A DNA stretch of 64,000 nt from contig CALLZY010000150.1 of assembly GCA_937858715.1 (NCBI GenBank), positions 1-64,000 on the forward strand, written 5' to 3'. The stretch's first letter is position 1. Every line of letters starts with the position of its first letter. Under the pieces are notes generated by a model. That model had not been told where the DNA came from, did not search any database, and saw only the letters and a program-made list of their open reading frames with translations. Origin of the DNA: an uncultured Chitinophagaceae bacterium (lineage in GTDB: Bacteria; Bacteroidota; Bacteroidia; Chitinophagales; Chitinophagaceae). The position numbers and the translations under genes were made by a program. Below are positions 15,512 to 24,330 of the stretch, piece after piece.

Positions 15512-16937
15512 CCTTTATTTTTATGTCAAGGATTTCGTCAATCTGTTCATACGACAGTTTCTTCGCCACAATTCTTTTGTCTTTATCCAGCAGGTATAAA
15601 GTGGGGAACGACTGCACATCAAACAATTGCGAATAGCCGGGAATATTGTTGTCAATCCTTACTTTATCGTCTGCTTTTGAATAATACACATTTATCCACT
15701 CATTCAGGTTATTGTCGTTGATGAATTTGAGCCAATCCTGTTTGGTTCCGTCAGTTTCTTTTGCTACGGCATACAACTTCAGGCCAAAAGCTTTCCATTT
15801 GGCATGATAAAAAGAATCAAGTTTGGGCAGCACCTCCTTGCAATGCCCGCAGGTAGGGTCCCAAAAGGCAACGATGCAGTAAGGAGCATTTACTTCGTAG
15901 AGGCTCCACATTTTGCCGGTTGAGTCGGGCAGCAAAATATCAGAAGCCGGTGTCCCGGTTATATTTGCCATCAGGCTGTAGGCCCTGTCAGTAATTATCT
16001 TTTTGCTCTTATCGTTCAGCCAGCTGTAGTTTTTGTTAGAGAAGTATTTTTCAAACAGGTGAACAAATACCGCATCCTCCCACATATACTTTTGGTTAAG
16101 GTATCGGTTTATAAATTTCACCAGCAGGAAGCGGCTCATCTCATCATTCAGCGAAGCGTTGCCCAGCATCCTGTCAATTTCTTTGATAGTGGAATCCGGA
16201 TGAAGCGGCACCAGCTGGTTAAAATATTTATCTAATTTTTCTTCAAAGAAAGTAGTGTACGCCAGGCGTCCGTCCCAGAAATAAACACCATCCCAGAAAT
16301 GATCTTTGTAATAATGGTAAGCCGCTAACGAATCGGCATTGTTTTTTGGATCTTTCAGGTTGCCGGTAAGTATGGGCTCCTTCATACATTGCAGCAAAGC
16401 AGCCAGTATGTTATCCGGCTTTGTAGTAATGATATTATCCCGGTAGGCGGTAATGGCCTTATCCTCTTTATTGATGATGTCGTTCAATTTGACAGAATCG
16501 GCAGTTGTGGCCGCATTTTTTAACTGTCCCCGTGCTGCATTTATTTTTCCGCCTCTTATGTTCATTTCTTTCTGGTAAGCACTGAAAAGCTCATTGTCGG
16601 GTGAGTTGACGAACTTAATGCCTTTTTTGATGGTGGCGGTATCAGCAATTACTCCAAACTTTTGCTGCTTGTCAATCATTAATTCAAAAAAGCCGGCTTT
16701 ATTGGGATAGCCTATCAGGTAAATGCCACCTTGCAACTTCTTATTACCTTTAAAAACAGCCTCGCTTTTGTCGTTCAGCATCGCTGAATCAATAACAGGG
16801 TATGTTTTGCCAAAATAATGGCCCAGGTAGATGTACTGGTTTTTGAAAGGCTTGAATGTCACCTTTATTTCGTAAGAATCCTGGCTAAAAGCAAGGAATG
16901 AACTGAGCAGAAAAATTGCGGTAAAAGTCTTCTTCAT
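15504..16937 (-). CDS. Exported thioredoxin-fold protein (DUF4369/DUF5106, TlpA-like)
   Basis: 477 residues with a signal peptide (AIFLLSSFLAFS, then QDSYE). The N-terminal 110 residues resemble DUF4369 (IKVTFKPFKNQYIYLGHYFG), followed by a helical DUF5106-like middle. The C-terminal ~145 residues are a TlpA/AhpC-type thioredoxin domain with active site WDPTCGHCKEVLP and a cis-Pro region SFPTLYLLD. Such proteins act as periplasmic disulfide oxidoreductases in Bacteroidota; partners are unknown. It is followed on the same strand by the parvulin gene, which suggests a shared envelope protein folding role. Confidence 0.85.
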   Translation of the reverse strand: MKKTFTAIFLLSSFLAFSQDSYEIKVTFKPFKNQYIYLGHYFGKTYPVIDSAMLNDKSEAVFKGNKKLQGGIYLIGYPNKAGFFELMIDKQQKFGVIADTATIKKGIKFVNSPDNELFSAYQKEMNIRGGKINAARGQLKNAATTADSVKLNDIINKEDKAITAYRDNIITTKPDNILAALLQCMKEPILTGNLKDPKNNADSLAAYHYYKDHFWDGVYFWDGRLAYTTFFEEKLDKYFNQLVPLHPDSTIKEIDRMLGNASLNDEMSRFLLVKFINRYLNQKYMWEDAVFVHLFEKYFSNKNYSWLNDKSKKIITDRAYSLMANITGTPASDILLPDSTGKMWSLYEVNAPYCIVAFWDPTCGHCKEVLPKLDSFYHAKWKAFGLKLYAVAKETDGTKQDWLKFINDNNLNEWINVYYSKADDKVRIDNNIPGYSQLFDVQSFPTLYLLDKDKRIVAKKLSYEQIDEILDIKIKGQ

Positions 16938-17150
16938 GGTTTTTAATGAATCCTGTAAAAATAAGGCATTAGGGTTAATGGTTTATAGTAAAGGGTCAGG
17001 GGCAAAAGCTGTAAGGTCAAGACCGCTTTGGATTTGAAATGGTTGTATTACTACCAATCTTAAATAGCCCCTGCCACCCGTTTATCTATCGTTGGCCACT
17101 AACCTTAAACCCTTCAACCTTTAAACCGTTAAACATATTAGCTTTGCCGC

Positions 17151-18593
17151 ATGCCAAGAAAAAAGAAGAGAAATACGATTATTGAAAAGCTGCTTATTGA
17201 AAATTATGCTGCCGAAGGTAAGTCGCTGGCCCGCTGGGAAGGAAAAGTGGTGTTTGTGGAGCGTACCGTGCCTGGTGATGTGGTGGATGTGTTCCTTTTT
17301 AAGAACAAAAAGGACTGGGCAGAGGGCTATCCCCTTGTTTTTCATGAACTTTCGCCGAAAAGGGCTACTCCTTTTTGCAGGCATTATGGCGATTGTGGCG
17401 GCTGCCAGTGGCAGTCGGTGCCTTATGCTGAGCAGTTAAGCTTCAAATTTCAGCAGGTGAAAGATGCACTGCAGCGGATTGGCAAGCTGCCCCTGCCTGA
17501 GTTTATGCCCATTTTGGGCTGCGAGGAAGACCGCCACTACCGCAACAAGCTGGAATATACATTTGGTACTTATCGCTATGTACCGGATGGTGAATATGTA
17601 AGGAAAGAGCCGGGTGAAAGGAAAAAGGCAGAACCCGAAAAGACAGGGGCCGCAGGCTTCCATGCCAAAGGCCTTTTTGACAAAATTGTAGACATCAGCG
17701 AATGTCACCTGCAGCCTGAACCATCTAATAAGGTGAGAGAAGCTGTAAGACAGTTTGCCCTTGAAAATGACCTGTCTTATTATGATGTGAGGCATCATAC
17801 CGGGTTTTTAAGAAATATCCAGTTGCGCATCTGTGCCACCGGCGAAGTGATGGTGAATGTGATTGTGGGGGAAGATGATTTTGCCAAAACAGAGCCATTG
17901 CTTCAATACCTGATGCAACAGGTGCCTGAAATAACCACCCTGCTGTACACTGTTAATACCAAGAAAAACGACAGCCTTTACGACCTGGAGCCGGTTGCTT
18001 ATTCCGGAAAAGGATATGTTATTGAAAAACTGGAGGATTTTCAGTTTAAAATTGGCCCGAAATCATTTTTTCAGACCAATACAAAGCAGGCCGAGAAATT
18101 GTACCAGGTAACAAGGGATTTTGCCGAACTGACCGGCAACGAAACTGTATATGACCTGTACTGCGGCACCGGTAGCATCGGCATATTTGTAAGCCGGAAG
18201 GCAAAAAAAATAATCGGTGTGGAGGTGATTGCCGAAGCTATAGAGGACGCCAAAGAAAATGCACTGCTGAATAACTTGCAGTCATCCGAATTTTTTGCCG
18301 GCGATGTGATAAAAATCTGTAACGATGATTTTTTTGCTGCACACGGAAGACCCGATGTGGTTATTACCGACCCGCCAAGGGCAGGTATGCACCCCAAGCT
18401 GGTGGAAAAGCTGCTCGAAATGGCGGCACCGGTTATAGTGTATGTAAGCTGTAATCCTGCCACGCAGGCCCGTGACCTGAACCTGCTGGGCGAAAAATAT
18501 GAGGTAACCAAAGTGCAGCCAGTAGATATGTTTCCACAAACACATCATATAGAAAATGTGGTGCAGCTGAAGCTGAAGAAGCAGGATATTTAG
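17151..18593 (+). CDS. rlmD: 23S rRNA (uracil(1939)-C5)-methyltransferase RlmD
   Basis: 480 residues. SAM-dependent methylation of 23S rRNA U1939. An N-terminal TRAM domain (residues ~1-65), [4Fe-4S] cysteines in FCRHYGDCGGCQW plus ISECHLQ, the KSFFQTN motif, SAM motif YDLYCGTGSIGIF, TDPPRAG and the catalytic Cys in VSCNPATQARDL are all present. The N-terminus (PRKKKRN) is basic. Full length for the RumA/RlmD family; paralogous RlmCD-type activity cannot be fully separated by eye. Confidence 0.88.
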   Translation: MPRKKKRNTIIEKLLIENYAAEGKSLARWEGKVVFVERTVPGDVVDVFLFKNKKDWAEGYPLVFHELSPKRATPFCRHYGDCGGCQWQSVPYAEQLSFKFQQVKDALQRIGKLPLPEFMPILGCEEDRHYRNKLEYTFGTYRYVPDGEYVRKEPGERKKAEPEKTGAAGFHAKGLFDKIVDISECHLQPEPSNKVREAVRQFALENDLSYYDVRHHTGFLRNIQLRICATGEVMVNVIVGEDDFAKTEPLLQYLMQQVPEITTLLYTVNTKKNDSLYDLEPVAYSGKGYVIEKLEDFQFKIGPKSFFQTNTKQAEKLYQVTRDFAELTGNETVYDLYCGTGSIGIFVSRKAKKIIGVEVIAEAIEDAKENALLNNLQSSEFFAGDVIKICNDDFFAAHGRPDVVITDPPRAGMHPKLVEKLLEMAAPVIVYVSCNPATQARDLNLLGEKYEVTKVQPVDMFPQTHHIENVVQLKLKKQDI

Positions 18594-18652
18594 TTTGTTT
18601 TGATTATTGTTAATCTTCAAATCTCTCTTTTGAGAAATACTATTTTTGCCGA

Positions 18653-19354
18653 ATGAGCAATTTTCAGTTTACAAGGCCCGACAGGTTTCCGCCAGTTGTC
18701 AAAAATCTGATAATAATAAATGCACTGGTTTTTGTAGCGCAGCTGGTTTTTAGAGATATTAACCTTACCGCAAAGATTGGTCTTTGGCCCATTGAGTCAG
18801 AGCATTTCAAACCATACCAGGTTGCAACCCATATGTTTGCGCATTCTCCGACTATGATATTTCATATTATGTTCAACATGTTTGCTTTGTGGATGTTTGG
18901 ACGGATACTTGAGAATGTGTGGGGGGCAAAACGTTTTCTTTTTTTTTATTTAGTATGCGGTATTGGTGCTGCGGCTGCACATCTGGCTATAAACTATTTT
19001 GAATACAAAGAAATACTTGATGCAATTAATCAGGCTGAAAGGTTGGGAGATTACAGATCAGCAGAATTTTTAAGAGATTTCCCGGTGTACGCAGTGGGTG
19101 CTTCAGGTGCAATAATGGGAATAATGGCTGCGTTTGCCTACCTCTTTCCAAATACACAGTTGTACATCATGCCTTTCCCTTTCCCTGTGAAGGCTAAGTG
19201 GGCCGTACTCGGTTTTGCTGCCATCGATCTTTTTGGCGGAGTAGCTAAAATCAGCGGAGATAATATTGCCCACTTTGCACATCTTGGCGGGGCACTTACC
19301 GGCTTTTTGCTGGTACTGTACTGGAACAAAACGAATCGTAAAACGTTATATTAG
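18653..19354 (+). CDS. Rhomboid family intramembrane serine protease
   Basis: 233 residues with about six membrane segments. The catalytic dyad is intact: GASGAIMG with Ser151 and AHLGG with His210; the oxyanion-side HIMFNMFALWMFG motif (residues 71-83) is also present. Rhomboids cleave transmembrane substrates within the inner membrane. The following gene, 24 bp downstream, is a second rhomboid that lacks these residues, so the two may work as a pair. Confidence 0.88.
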   Translation: MSNFQFTRPDRFPPVVKNLIIINALVFVAQLVFRDINLTAKIGLWPIESEHFKPYQVATHMFAHSPTMIFHIMFNMFALWMFGRILENVWGAKRFLFFYLVCGIGAAAAHLAINYFEYKEILDAINQAERLGDYRSAEFLRDFPVYAVGASGAIMGIMAAFAYLFPNTQLYIMPFPFPVKAKWAVLGFAAIDLFGGVAKISGDNIAHFAHLGGALTGFLLVLYWNKTNRKTLY

Positions 19355-19378
19355 TCTTCACTATTGACCCATCACAAC

Positions 19379-20305
19379 ATGGCCTACACCACAAAAAGTA
19401 AACGGATGACACTGGGGCAAAGCGGCAATGCCGTTACCATGCTGATAGTGGTGAGCCTTGTTTTTTTTGCAGGGTTAGGTTTTTTGAAAGCCTGCTGGTA
19501 TTTGTTGTATGATAAAGAAGAAGTGGAAGCATTGTTTGCGAATGACATCATGGCACAGTTTGTACTGCCTGCTGCTAAAGATAAACTGCTCAGCAAACCC
19601 TGGACAATACTTACACATATGTTTGCTGATGTCCGTTTCTTTAGTGTACTGGCTAATATGCTCTGGCTTTGGGCTTTTGGTTCCATTATGCAGGAGTTAG
19701 ACGGCAACAAAAAAATAGCGCCGGTATTCATTTATGGTTCACTGGCCGGGGCTGTGGCATTCTTTATTGCATACCAGTTGTTGTCAGTATTACTTCCTTA
19801 TCAGCAATCAGCTTATCTGTCTGGTGGCGGGGCCGGAGTAATGGCCGTGGTAGTGGCCACCACATTGTTGGCACCACAGTACAGACTGCTTCCTTTAATA
19901 AGCGGTGGCATACCCTTGTGGGTGCTTACGGTACTCTACCTGTTATCGCACATTGCCACTACTTTACCATCTGGCGATATCAGCACTTTTATTACGTTGC
20001 TGGCGGGTGCTGCTGTTGGTGCTTTGTATGTGGCGTTCTTAAAAATGGGCTACGACTACAGCCGCTGGTTAAGCAATTTTTTTGATTGGGCTGCTAACCT
20101 CTTCAATCCCAACAAGCAAAAAAAGGAGAAAGAAAAAGACGATTTTGTAAGCCGGTTTACTGCTGCGCAAAAGGCTGGTAAGTCCTCAACTCAACAGGAA
20201 GAAATAGACCGAATACTGGATAAAATAAATGAGAAAGGCTACCAATTTCTTTCTAAAGAAGAAAAAGAGTTACTGAATAAGGTTGCAGAAGAAGATAATA
20301 AATGA
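19379..20305 (+). CDS. Rhomboid-like pseudoprotease
   Basis: 308 residues from the ATG at 19379 (an upstream in-frame TTG at 19364 is less likely). The fold is clear: membrane segments at about 20-40, 85-105, 115-135, 150-165 and further on, and a THMFADVRFFSVLANMLWLWAFG motif like its neighbour. But the catalytic GxSG is GGAG (Ser to Ala152), and the catalytic His segment reads ISTFITLLAGAAVG with no His. It also has a ~65-residue charged cytosolic tail (KKEKEKDDFVSRFTAAQK...) absent from the active protein. I infer a catalytically dead iRhom/derlin-like partner. Confidence 0.8.
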   Translation: MAYTTKSKRMTLGQSGNAVTMLIVVSLVFFAGLGFLKACWYLLYDKEEVEALFANDIMAQFVLPAAKDKLLSKPWTILTHMFADVRFFSVLANMLWLWAFGSIMQELDGNKKIAPVFIYGSLAGAVAFFIAYQLLSVLLPYQQSAYLSGGGAGVMAVVVATTLLAPQYRLLPLISGGIPLWVLTVLYLLSHIATTLPSGDISTFITLLAGAAVGALYVAFLKMGYDYSRWLSNFFDWAANLFNPNKQKKEKEKDDFVSRFTAAQKAGKSSTQQEEIDRILDKINEKGYQFLSKEEKELLNKVAEEDNK

Positions 20306-20333
20306 TGTTTTCACTTTTCAGTAATTTGCATAT

Positions 20334-21452
20334 ATGTCTTCAAAGCTCCGTCTCTTCACCAAGCGGTTTTTTATTATCGTCAACATCATTGTGGTGGCGG
20401 TGTTTTTGCTGGCATGCCTTGTTCCCTGGCTTAGCCCTAAAACATGGTGGTTTATTTCATTCCTTGGTTTGGCATTTCCCTTTTTGCTGTTTATTGTTCT
20501 GCTGTTTTTGGTGTGGTGGCTGATTGTTCTTAAACCCCGGCTGGCATTAATATCAGCAGTGGCCTTGCTGCTGGGTTATAAAAGCATTGGAGCTTTCCTG
20601 GCCTTTCACAGTCCCCGTGCATTTAACTACAAAAAAGAACCGGGCACTCTTCGGGTGGTATCATGGAATGTGGCCCGTTTCCTGGAGCTGAAGCGGAATA
20701 ACAATGAAGGCAGCATGAAGCGCCTGAAAATGTTTGACCTGATTAAACAGCAGGATGCAGACATTCTCTGTTTACAGGAGTTTCATACTTCTCTTAAGCC
20801 CGATTGTTATGATAATATAACACCCATCAGGGAGTTAGGGTATCCGTATTTCTATTTCTCGTTTGATGAGGATGGCGATCAGCATTATTACAGTTCCATC
20901 ATCTTTTCTAAGTACCCGATTCTCGACACCGGACTGGTGCGGTATCCGCGGCCCACATTGCCGGATGTATTGCTTTTTACTGACATAAAATACAACAACG
21001 ACACCATTCGCCTGTACACTACCCACCTGCAGTCGAACCTGTTGAATAAAAATGATTTTGAAAGGCTGAACAAGATAAAAAGCGGCGATGACAGTATAGT
21101 GTCTAATTCCAAAAGTATTTTGTCAAAACTGAAGCGGGGTTCGATAAACCGCGGCATACAGGCAAAGGTGATTGATGAGGTGGTGGATGTGGCGCCATAC
21201 CCTGTGCTGTTGTGTGCCGACCTGAACGATGTGCCTAATTCCTATACTTATTTTACGGTGAGGGGAGATTTGCAGGACGCCTTTCTGAGAAAAGGGGCAG
21301 GCATAGGCCGTACCTACGCCTCTGTTTCACCCACACTGCGCATCGACTATATTTTCACTGATGAGCGGTTTAAGGTTAAGCAGTTTAACCGTATTGTAAA
21401 ACGCCTCTCCGATCATTATATGCTGGTGGCGGATGTGGAGTTGAAGAAGTGA
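20334..21452 (+). CDS. Membrane-anchored endonuclease/exonuclease/phosphatase family protein
   Basis: 372 residues. Three hydrophobic segments in the first ~95 residues (IIVNIIVVAVFLLACLVP and the following stretches) anchor a C-terminal EEP domain with LRVVSWNVARF, CLQEFH, YTTHLQSN, LCADLNDVP and the terminal SDHYMLVADVEL. The Asn, Glu, Asp/Asn and His catalytic positions are conserved. Members hydrolyse phosphodiesters in nucleic acids or lipids; the substrate cannot be assigned. Same strand as and 28 bp after the rhomboid pair. Confidence 0.85.
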   Translation: MSSKLRLFTKRFFIIVNIIVVAVFLLACLVPWLSPKTWWFISFLGLAFPFLLFIVLLFLVWWLIVLKPRLALISAVALLLGYKSIGAFLAFHSPRAFNYKKEPGTLRVVSWNVARFLELKRNNNEGSMKRLKMFDLIKQQDADILCLQEFHTSLKPDCYDNITPIRELGYPYFYFSFDEDGDQHYYSSIIFSKYPILDTGLVRYPRPTLPDVLLFTDIKYNNDTIRLYTTHLQSNLLNKNDFERLNKIKSGDDSIVSNSKSILSKLKRGSINRGIQAKVIDEVVDVAPYPVLLCADLNDVPNSYTYFTVRGDLQDAFLRKGAGIGRTYASVSPTLRIDYIFTDERFKVKQFNRIVKRLSDHYMLVADVELKK

Positions 21453-21509
21453 ACCGGAACTGCTATCTTTGAAAAAATGAGAAATCACTTTTTACATATC
21501 ATTTGCCGC

Positions 21510-21524
21510 TGTCCCTCCGGGACA
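21510..21524. other. Short palindrome in EEP-cysS gap
   Basis: TGTCCC, 3-nt loop, GGGACA in the 213-bp intergenic region. No T tract follows. The rest of the gap has a 10-bp-periodic ATC-rich stretch at 21567-21600; no gene was seen. Confidence 0.4.
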
Positions 21525-21665
21525 AAGTAATTATTGCCCTGTCCGGGCTTTCTTTGGACATTTTTCAATCTTATTAATCATCTTTGCTCATCTGTGTTAC
21601 TGTAGTTGAAGTGTGCGACACAAGGAACGATGATAGCAGTACCGGCGATGACTAAATAAATAACT

Positions 21666-23186
21666 ATGTCAGATTTAAAAGTTTATAATTCTTATTCAAG
21701 GCAGAAAGAAGTGTTTACTCCGCTTACTCCCGGTCATGTGGGCATGTATGTGTGCGGTCCAACCGTTAGCGGCGAAAGCCACCTGGGCCATGCAAGGCCA
21801 TACATCACTTTTGATGTGGTGTTTCGTTACCTGCAGCACCTTGGTTATAAGGTAAGGTATGTGCGCAATATTACCGATGCCGGCCACTTTGAAGAGGAAG
21901 GCCGTGAAGCTGTTGATAAAATTGCCACAAAAGCCGTGTTGGAAAAATTAGAACCAATGGAACTGGTGCAGAAATACACCAACCTTTTTCACTGGGCGAT
22001 GGAACAGTTTAACACATTACGACCGTCAATTGAACCAACAGCAACAGGACATATTGTGGAGCAGGTGGAAATGATAAAAAAACTGATTGCCGAAGGCTAT
22101 GCTTATGAAACCAATGGGTCGGTTTATTTTGATGTAAAGAAATATGCGGCATCATACGATTATGGGAAACTGAGCGGCCGTGTTATTGATGACCTGCTCG
22201 AAACAACCCGTGAACTGGAAGGACAGGACGAAAAACGGGATACTGCTGATTTTGCACTTTGGAAAAATGCTTCGCCAGAACATATTATGCGCTGGCAGAG
22301 CCCATGGGGAGTTGGTTATCCCGGCTGGCATATTGAGTGCTCTGCGATGGCCACAAAATACCTGGGCGCACAGTTTGATATTCATGGCGGTGGTATGGAC
22401 TTGCTGTTTCCGCACCATGAGAGTGAAATAGCGCAAAGCACTATCTGTAATCATTCGGCACCGGTACGGTATTGGATACATAATAACATGATAACCATCA
22501 ACGGTAAGAAGATGGGCAAGAGTTACAACAATGTTATTAAACTGACAGAGTTGTTTAGTGGTAATCATCCTGTGCTGGAGAAAGCCTATCACCCGATGAC
22601 CATCCGCTTCTTCATTTTGCAGACACATTACCGCAGCACACTCGACTTCAGTAATGAAGCACTACAGGCAGCGGAAAAAGGATTGAAACGGTTGTGGGAT
22701 GCCTACGAAAAGCTACAAGCTATGAGCTACACATCAGAAGCCGGAACCCGACAGCTATCGGGTCAGAAATCAGAAGTTGATGCAGAACTCGAAGCTAAAT
22801 GCTCGAAGCTCATAACTGAACTTCCAGAGTTTATGAACGATGACTTTAGTACAGCAAAAGTACTGGCCAATATGTTTGAGCTGGTGCCGGTGATCAATTC
22901 AATGAAGGATAATATCATTCCTGTTTCGGCGCTGAGCAAAGAGACATTTGAACTGCTGCAATCGCAGATGAGATTGTATGTGGAAGGTATTTTCGGTCTT
23001 CAATCTGTAACAGAAGCGGATAATGAAAAACTGAAAGGGGTGATGGATTTGCTGATTGACATCCGTAAAGAAGCAAAAAGCAGGAAAGACTTTGTAACCT
23101 CCGATAAGATAAGAAACCAGCTTGCAGGACTTGGTATTCTTTTAAAGGATGAAAAGGGTGGCGGGATGAGCTGGGCGATTGAGTAA
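21666..23186 (+). CDS. cysS: Cysteinyl-tRNA synthetase
   Basis: 506 residues; charges tRNA-Cys. Class I signatures: zinc/cysteine ligand in MYVCGPTVSG (Cys30), HLGHA (residues 39-43), the GWHIECSAM zinc ligand region, HGGGMDLLFPHHESEIAQS and KMGKSYNN (a KMSKS variant). The C-terminal helical DALR-like domain is present, with a VTSDKIRNQLAGLGILLKDEKGG ending typical of CysS. A 31-residue stretch around residues 355-380 is lineage-specific. A strong terminator follows. Confidence 0.95.
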   Translation: MSDLKVYNSYSRQKEVFTPLTPGHVGMYVCGPTVSGESHLGHARPYITFDVVFRYLQHLGYKVRYVRNITDAGHFEEEGREAVDKIATKAVLEKLEPMELVQKYTNLFHWAMEQFNTLRPSIEPTATGHIVEQVEMIKKLIAEGYAYETNGSVYFDVKKYAASYDYGKLSGRVIDDLLETTRELEGQDEKRDTADFALWKNASPEHIMRWQSPWGVGYPGWHIECSAMATKYLGAQFDIHGGGMDLLFPHHESEIAQSTICNHSAPVRYWIHNNMITINGKKMGKSYNNVIKLTELFSGNHPVLEKAYHPMTIRFFILQTHYRSTLDFSNEALQAAEKGLKRLWDAYEKLQAMSYTSEAGTRQLSGQKSEVDAELEAKCSKLITELPEFMNDDFSTAKVLANMFELVPVINSMKDNIIPVSALSKETFELLQSQMRLYVEGIFGLQSVTEADNEKLKGVMDLLIDIRKEAKSRKDFVTSDKIRNQLAGLGILLKDEKGGGMSWAIE

Positions 23187-23209
23187 GATCAGGCTCATTT
23201 TTTTAGTAG

Positions 23210-23235
23210 CCGGCAAAGCAATTTGCCGGTTTTTT
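23210..23235 (+). terminator. Rho-independent terminator of cysS
   Basis: CCGGCAAA, GCAA tetraloop, TTTGCCGG (23210-23229), immediately followed by TTTTTT. Perfect 8-bp stem, 23 bp after the cysS stop. Confidence 0.9.
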
Positions 23236-23254
23236 ATTTATCGTTAAACAAATC

Positions 23255-23301
23255 CACTCTCTTATAATAACGTTTCACTCTCTCTATTATACTGTTCACT
23301 C
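23255..23301 (+). promoter_or_regulatory. Three CACTC boxes at exact 21-bp spacing (putative LytTR sites)
   Basis: CACTC starts at 23255, 23276 and 23297, each two helical turns apart. The first two boxes extend to CACTCTCT followed by an AT-rich half. They end 60 bp before the fasciclin start, upstream of an operon that encodes its own LytTR regulator. LytTR proteins bind direct repeats on one DNA face, so these are good candidate activator sites (inference). Confidence 0.55.
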
Positions 23302-23361
23302 CCCATTGTATTCCATCAGCTCTTTTGGTTTTGTTATATCATTAAACAAAATCAAAAAAAT

Positions 23362-24309
23362 ATGAAACTTAACAAAATTATCTCCAGAACAGGCCTCTTT
23401 TTTTTATTGTCAACTCCATTGATAATGGTTAGTTGTGATAAAGACGAAAAGACTGAACCCGCCAATACCATTACTGATGTAGTGGTAAACAATGAAAATT
23501 TCAGCACTTTGGAAGCTGCTGTATTAAAGGCTAATCTGCAGGGCACACTCAGCGGTGCTGGTCCTTTTACTGTTTTTGCGCCTGATAATGCTGCTTTTAC
23601 TGCATCTGGAATTACAGGCACAACACTTAACAGCCTTACGCAGGCACAGGCCGCAAATATTATTCTTTATCATGCTATAGGTTCAAAAATTATGGCGGCT
23701 GATGTTCCGGCGGGACCAAATGCGAAAGTGGTTACGGCTAGTGGGGATTCTGTTTTTGTAACAAAAAATGCAAACGGTGTGTTTGTAAATGGCATCAAGG
23801 TAAATACGGCTGATGTAGCTGCAGACAATGGTGTCGTTCATGTAGTAGGCAGGGTAATTATGCCTCCTACAGGAAATATTGTTGAAACAGCTGTTGCCAG
23901 CCGCCTTGATTCATTAGTAAAAGCAGTTACAAGAGCTACTACTGCACCGGGTGGTGACCCGACATTAGCCAACACACTTTCTACAGCAAGGCTCACTGTA
24001 TTTGCACCTACCAATGCCGCTTTCACACAATTGCTTGGTGCCCTGAGCCTTACAGATATTAACCAGATTCCAATTTCCACCTTACTGGCAGTCTTACGTT
24101 ACCATGTAGTGGCAGGAAGGGCCTTTTCATCTGATCTGAGCAACGGGAGCCTGGCTATGCTCGCCGGTGGAAACACCACCATAAGCCTGACTACAGGAGC
24201 TACTATCCGTGGCAATGGTAATAGTGGAAATGCCTCAAACATCACCGCAACGAACATTATGTGCAGGAATGGTGTTGTACATCTGATTGACAGGGTACTT
24301 TTACCCTAA
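23362..24309 (+). CDS. Fasciclin (FAS1) domain lipoprotein
   Basis: 315 residues. Lipoprotein signal with lipobox IMVSC (Cys ~29), then acidic DKDEKTEP, which fits surface or outer-membrane lipoprotein sorting in Bacteroidota. Two FAS1 domains: about residues 40-170 (FSTLEAAVLKANL, FTVFAPDNAAF, VHVVGRVIMPP) and 175-315 (RLTVFAPTNAAF, LRYHVVAGR, VHLIDRVLLP). FAS1 proteins mediate adhesion. Followed after 21 bp by the LytS/LytTR pair, likely one operon. Confidence 0.88.
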   Translation: MKLNKIISRTGLFFLLSTPLIMVSCDKDEKTEPANTITDVVVNNENFSTLEAAVLKANLQGTLSGAGPFTVFAPDNAAFTASGITGTTLNSLTQAQAANIILYHAIGSKIMAADVPAGPNAKVVTASGDSVFVTKNANGVFVNGIKVNTADVAADNGVVHVVGRVIMPPTGNIVETAVASRLDSLVKAVTRATTAPGGDPTLANTLSTARLTVFAPTNAAFTQLLGALSLTDINQIPISTLLAVLRYHVVAGRAFSSDLSNGSLAMLAGGNTTISLTTGATIRGNGNSGNASNITATNIMCRNGVVHLIDRVLLP

Positions 24310-24330
24310 AATTATTCCGGAATTCTCTTT

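Noticed and set aside
18641..18648. TATTTTTG, a perfect TAnnTTTG promoter match
   Set aside because: It lies only 4 bp before the rhomboid start codon and has no TTTG at the right spacing, so it is probably chance.
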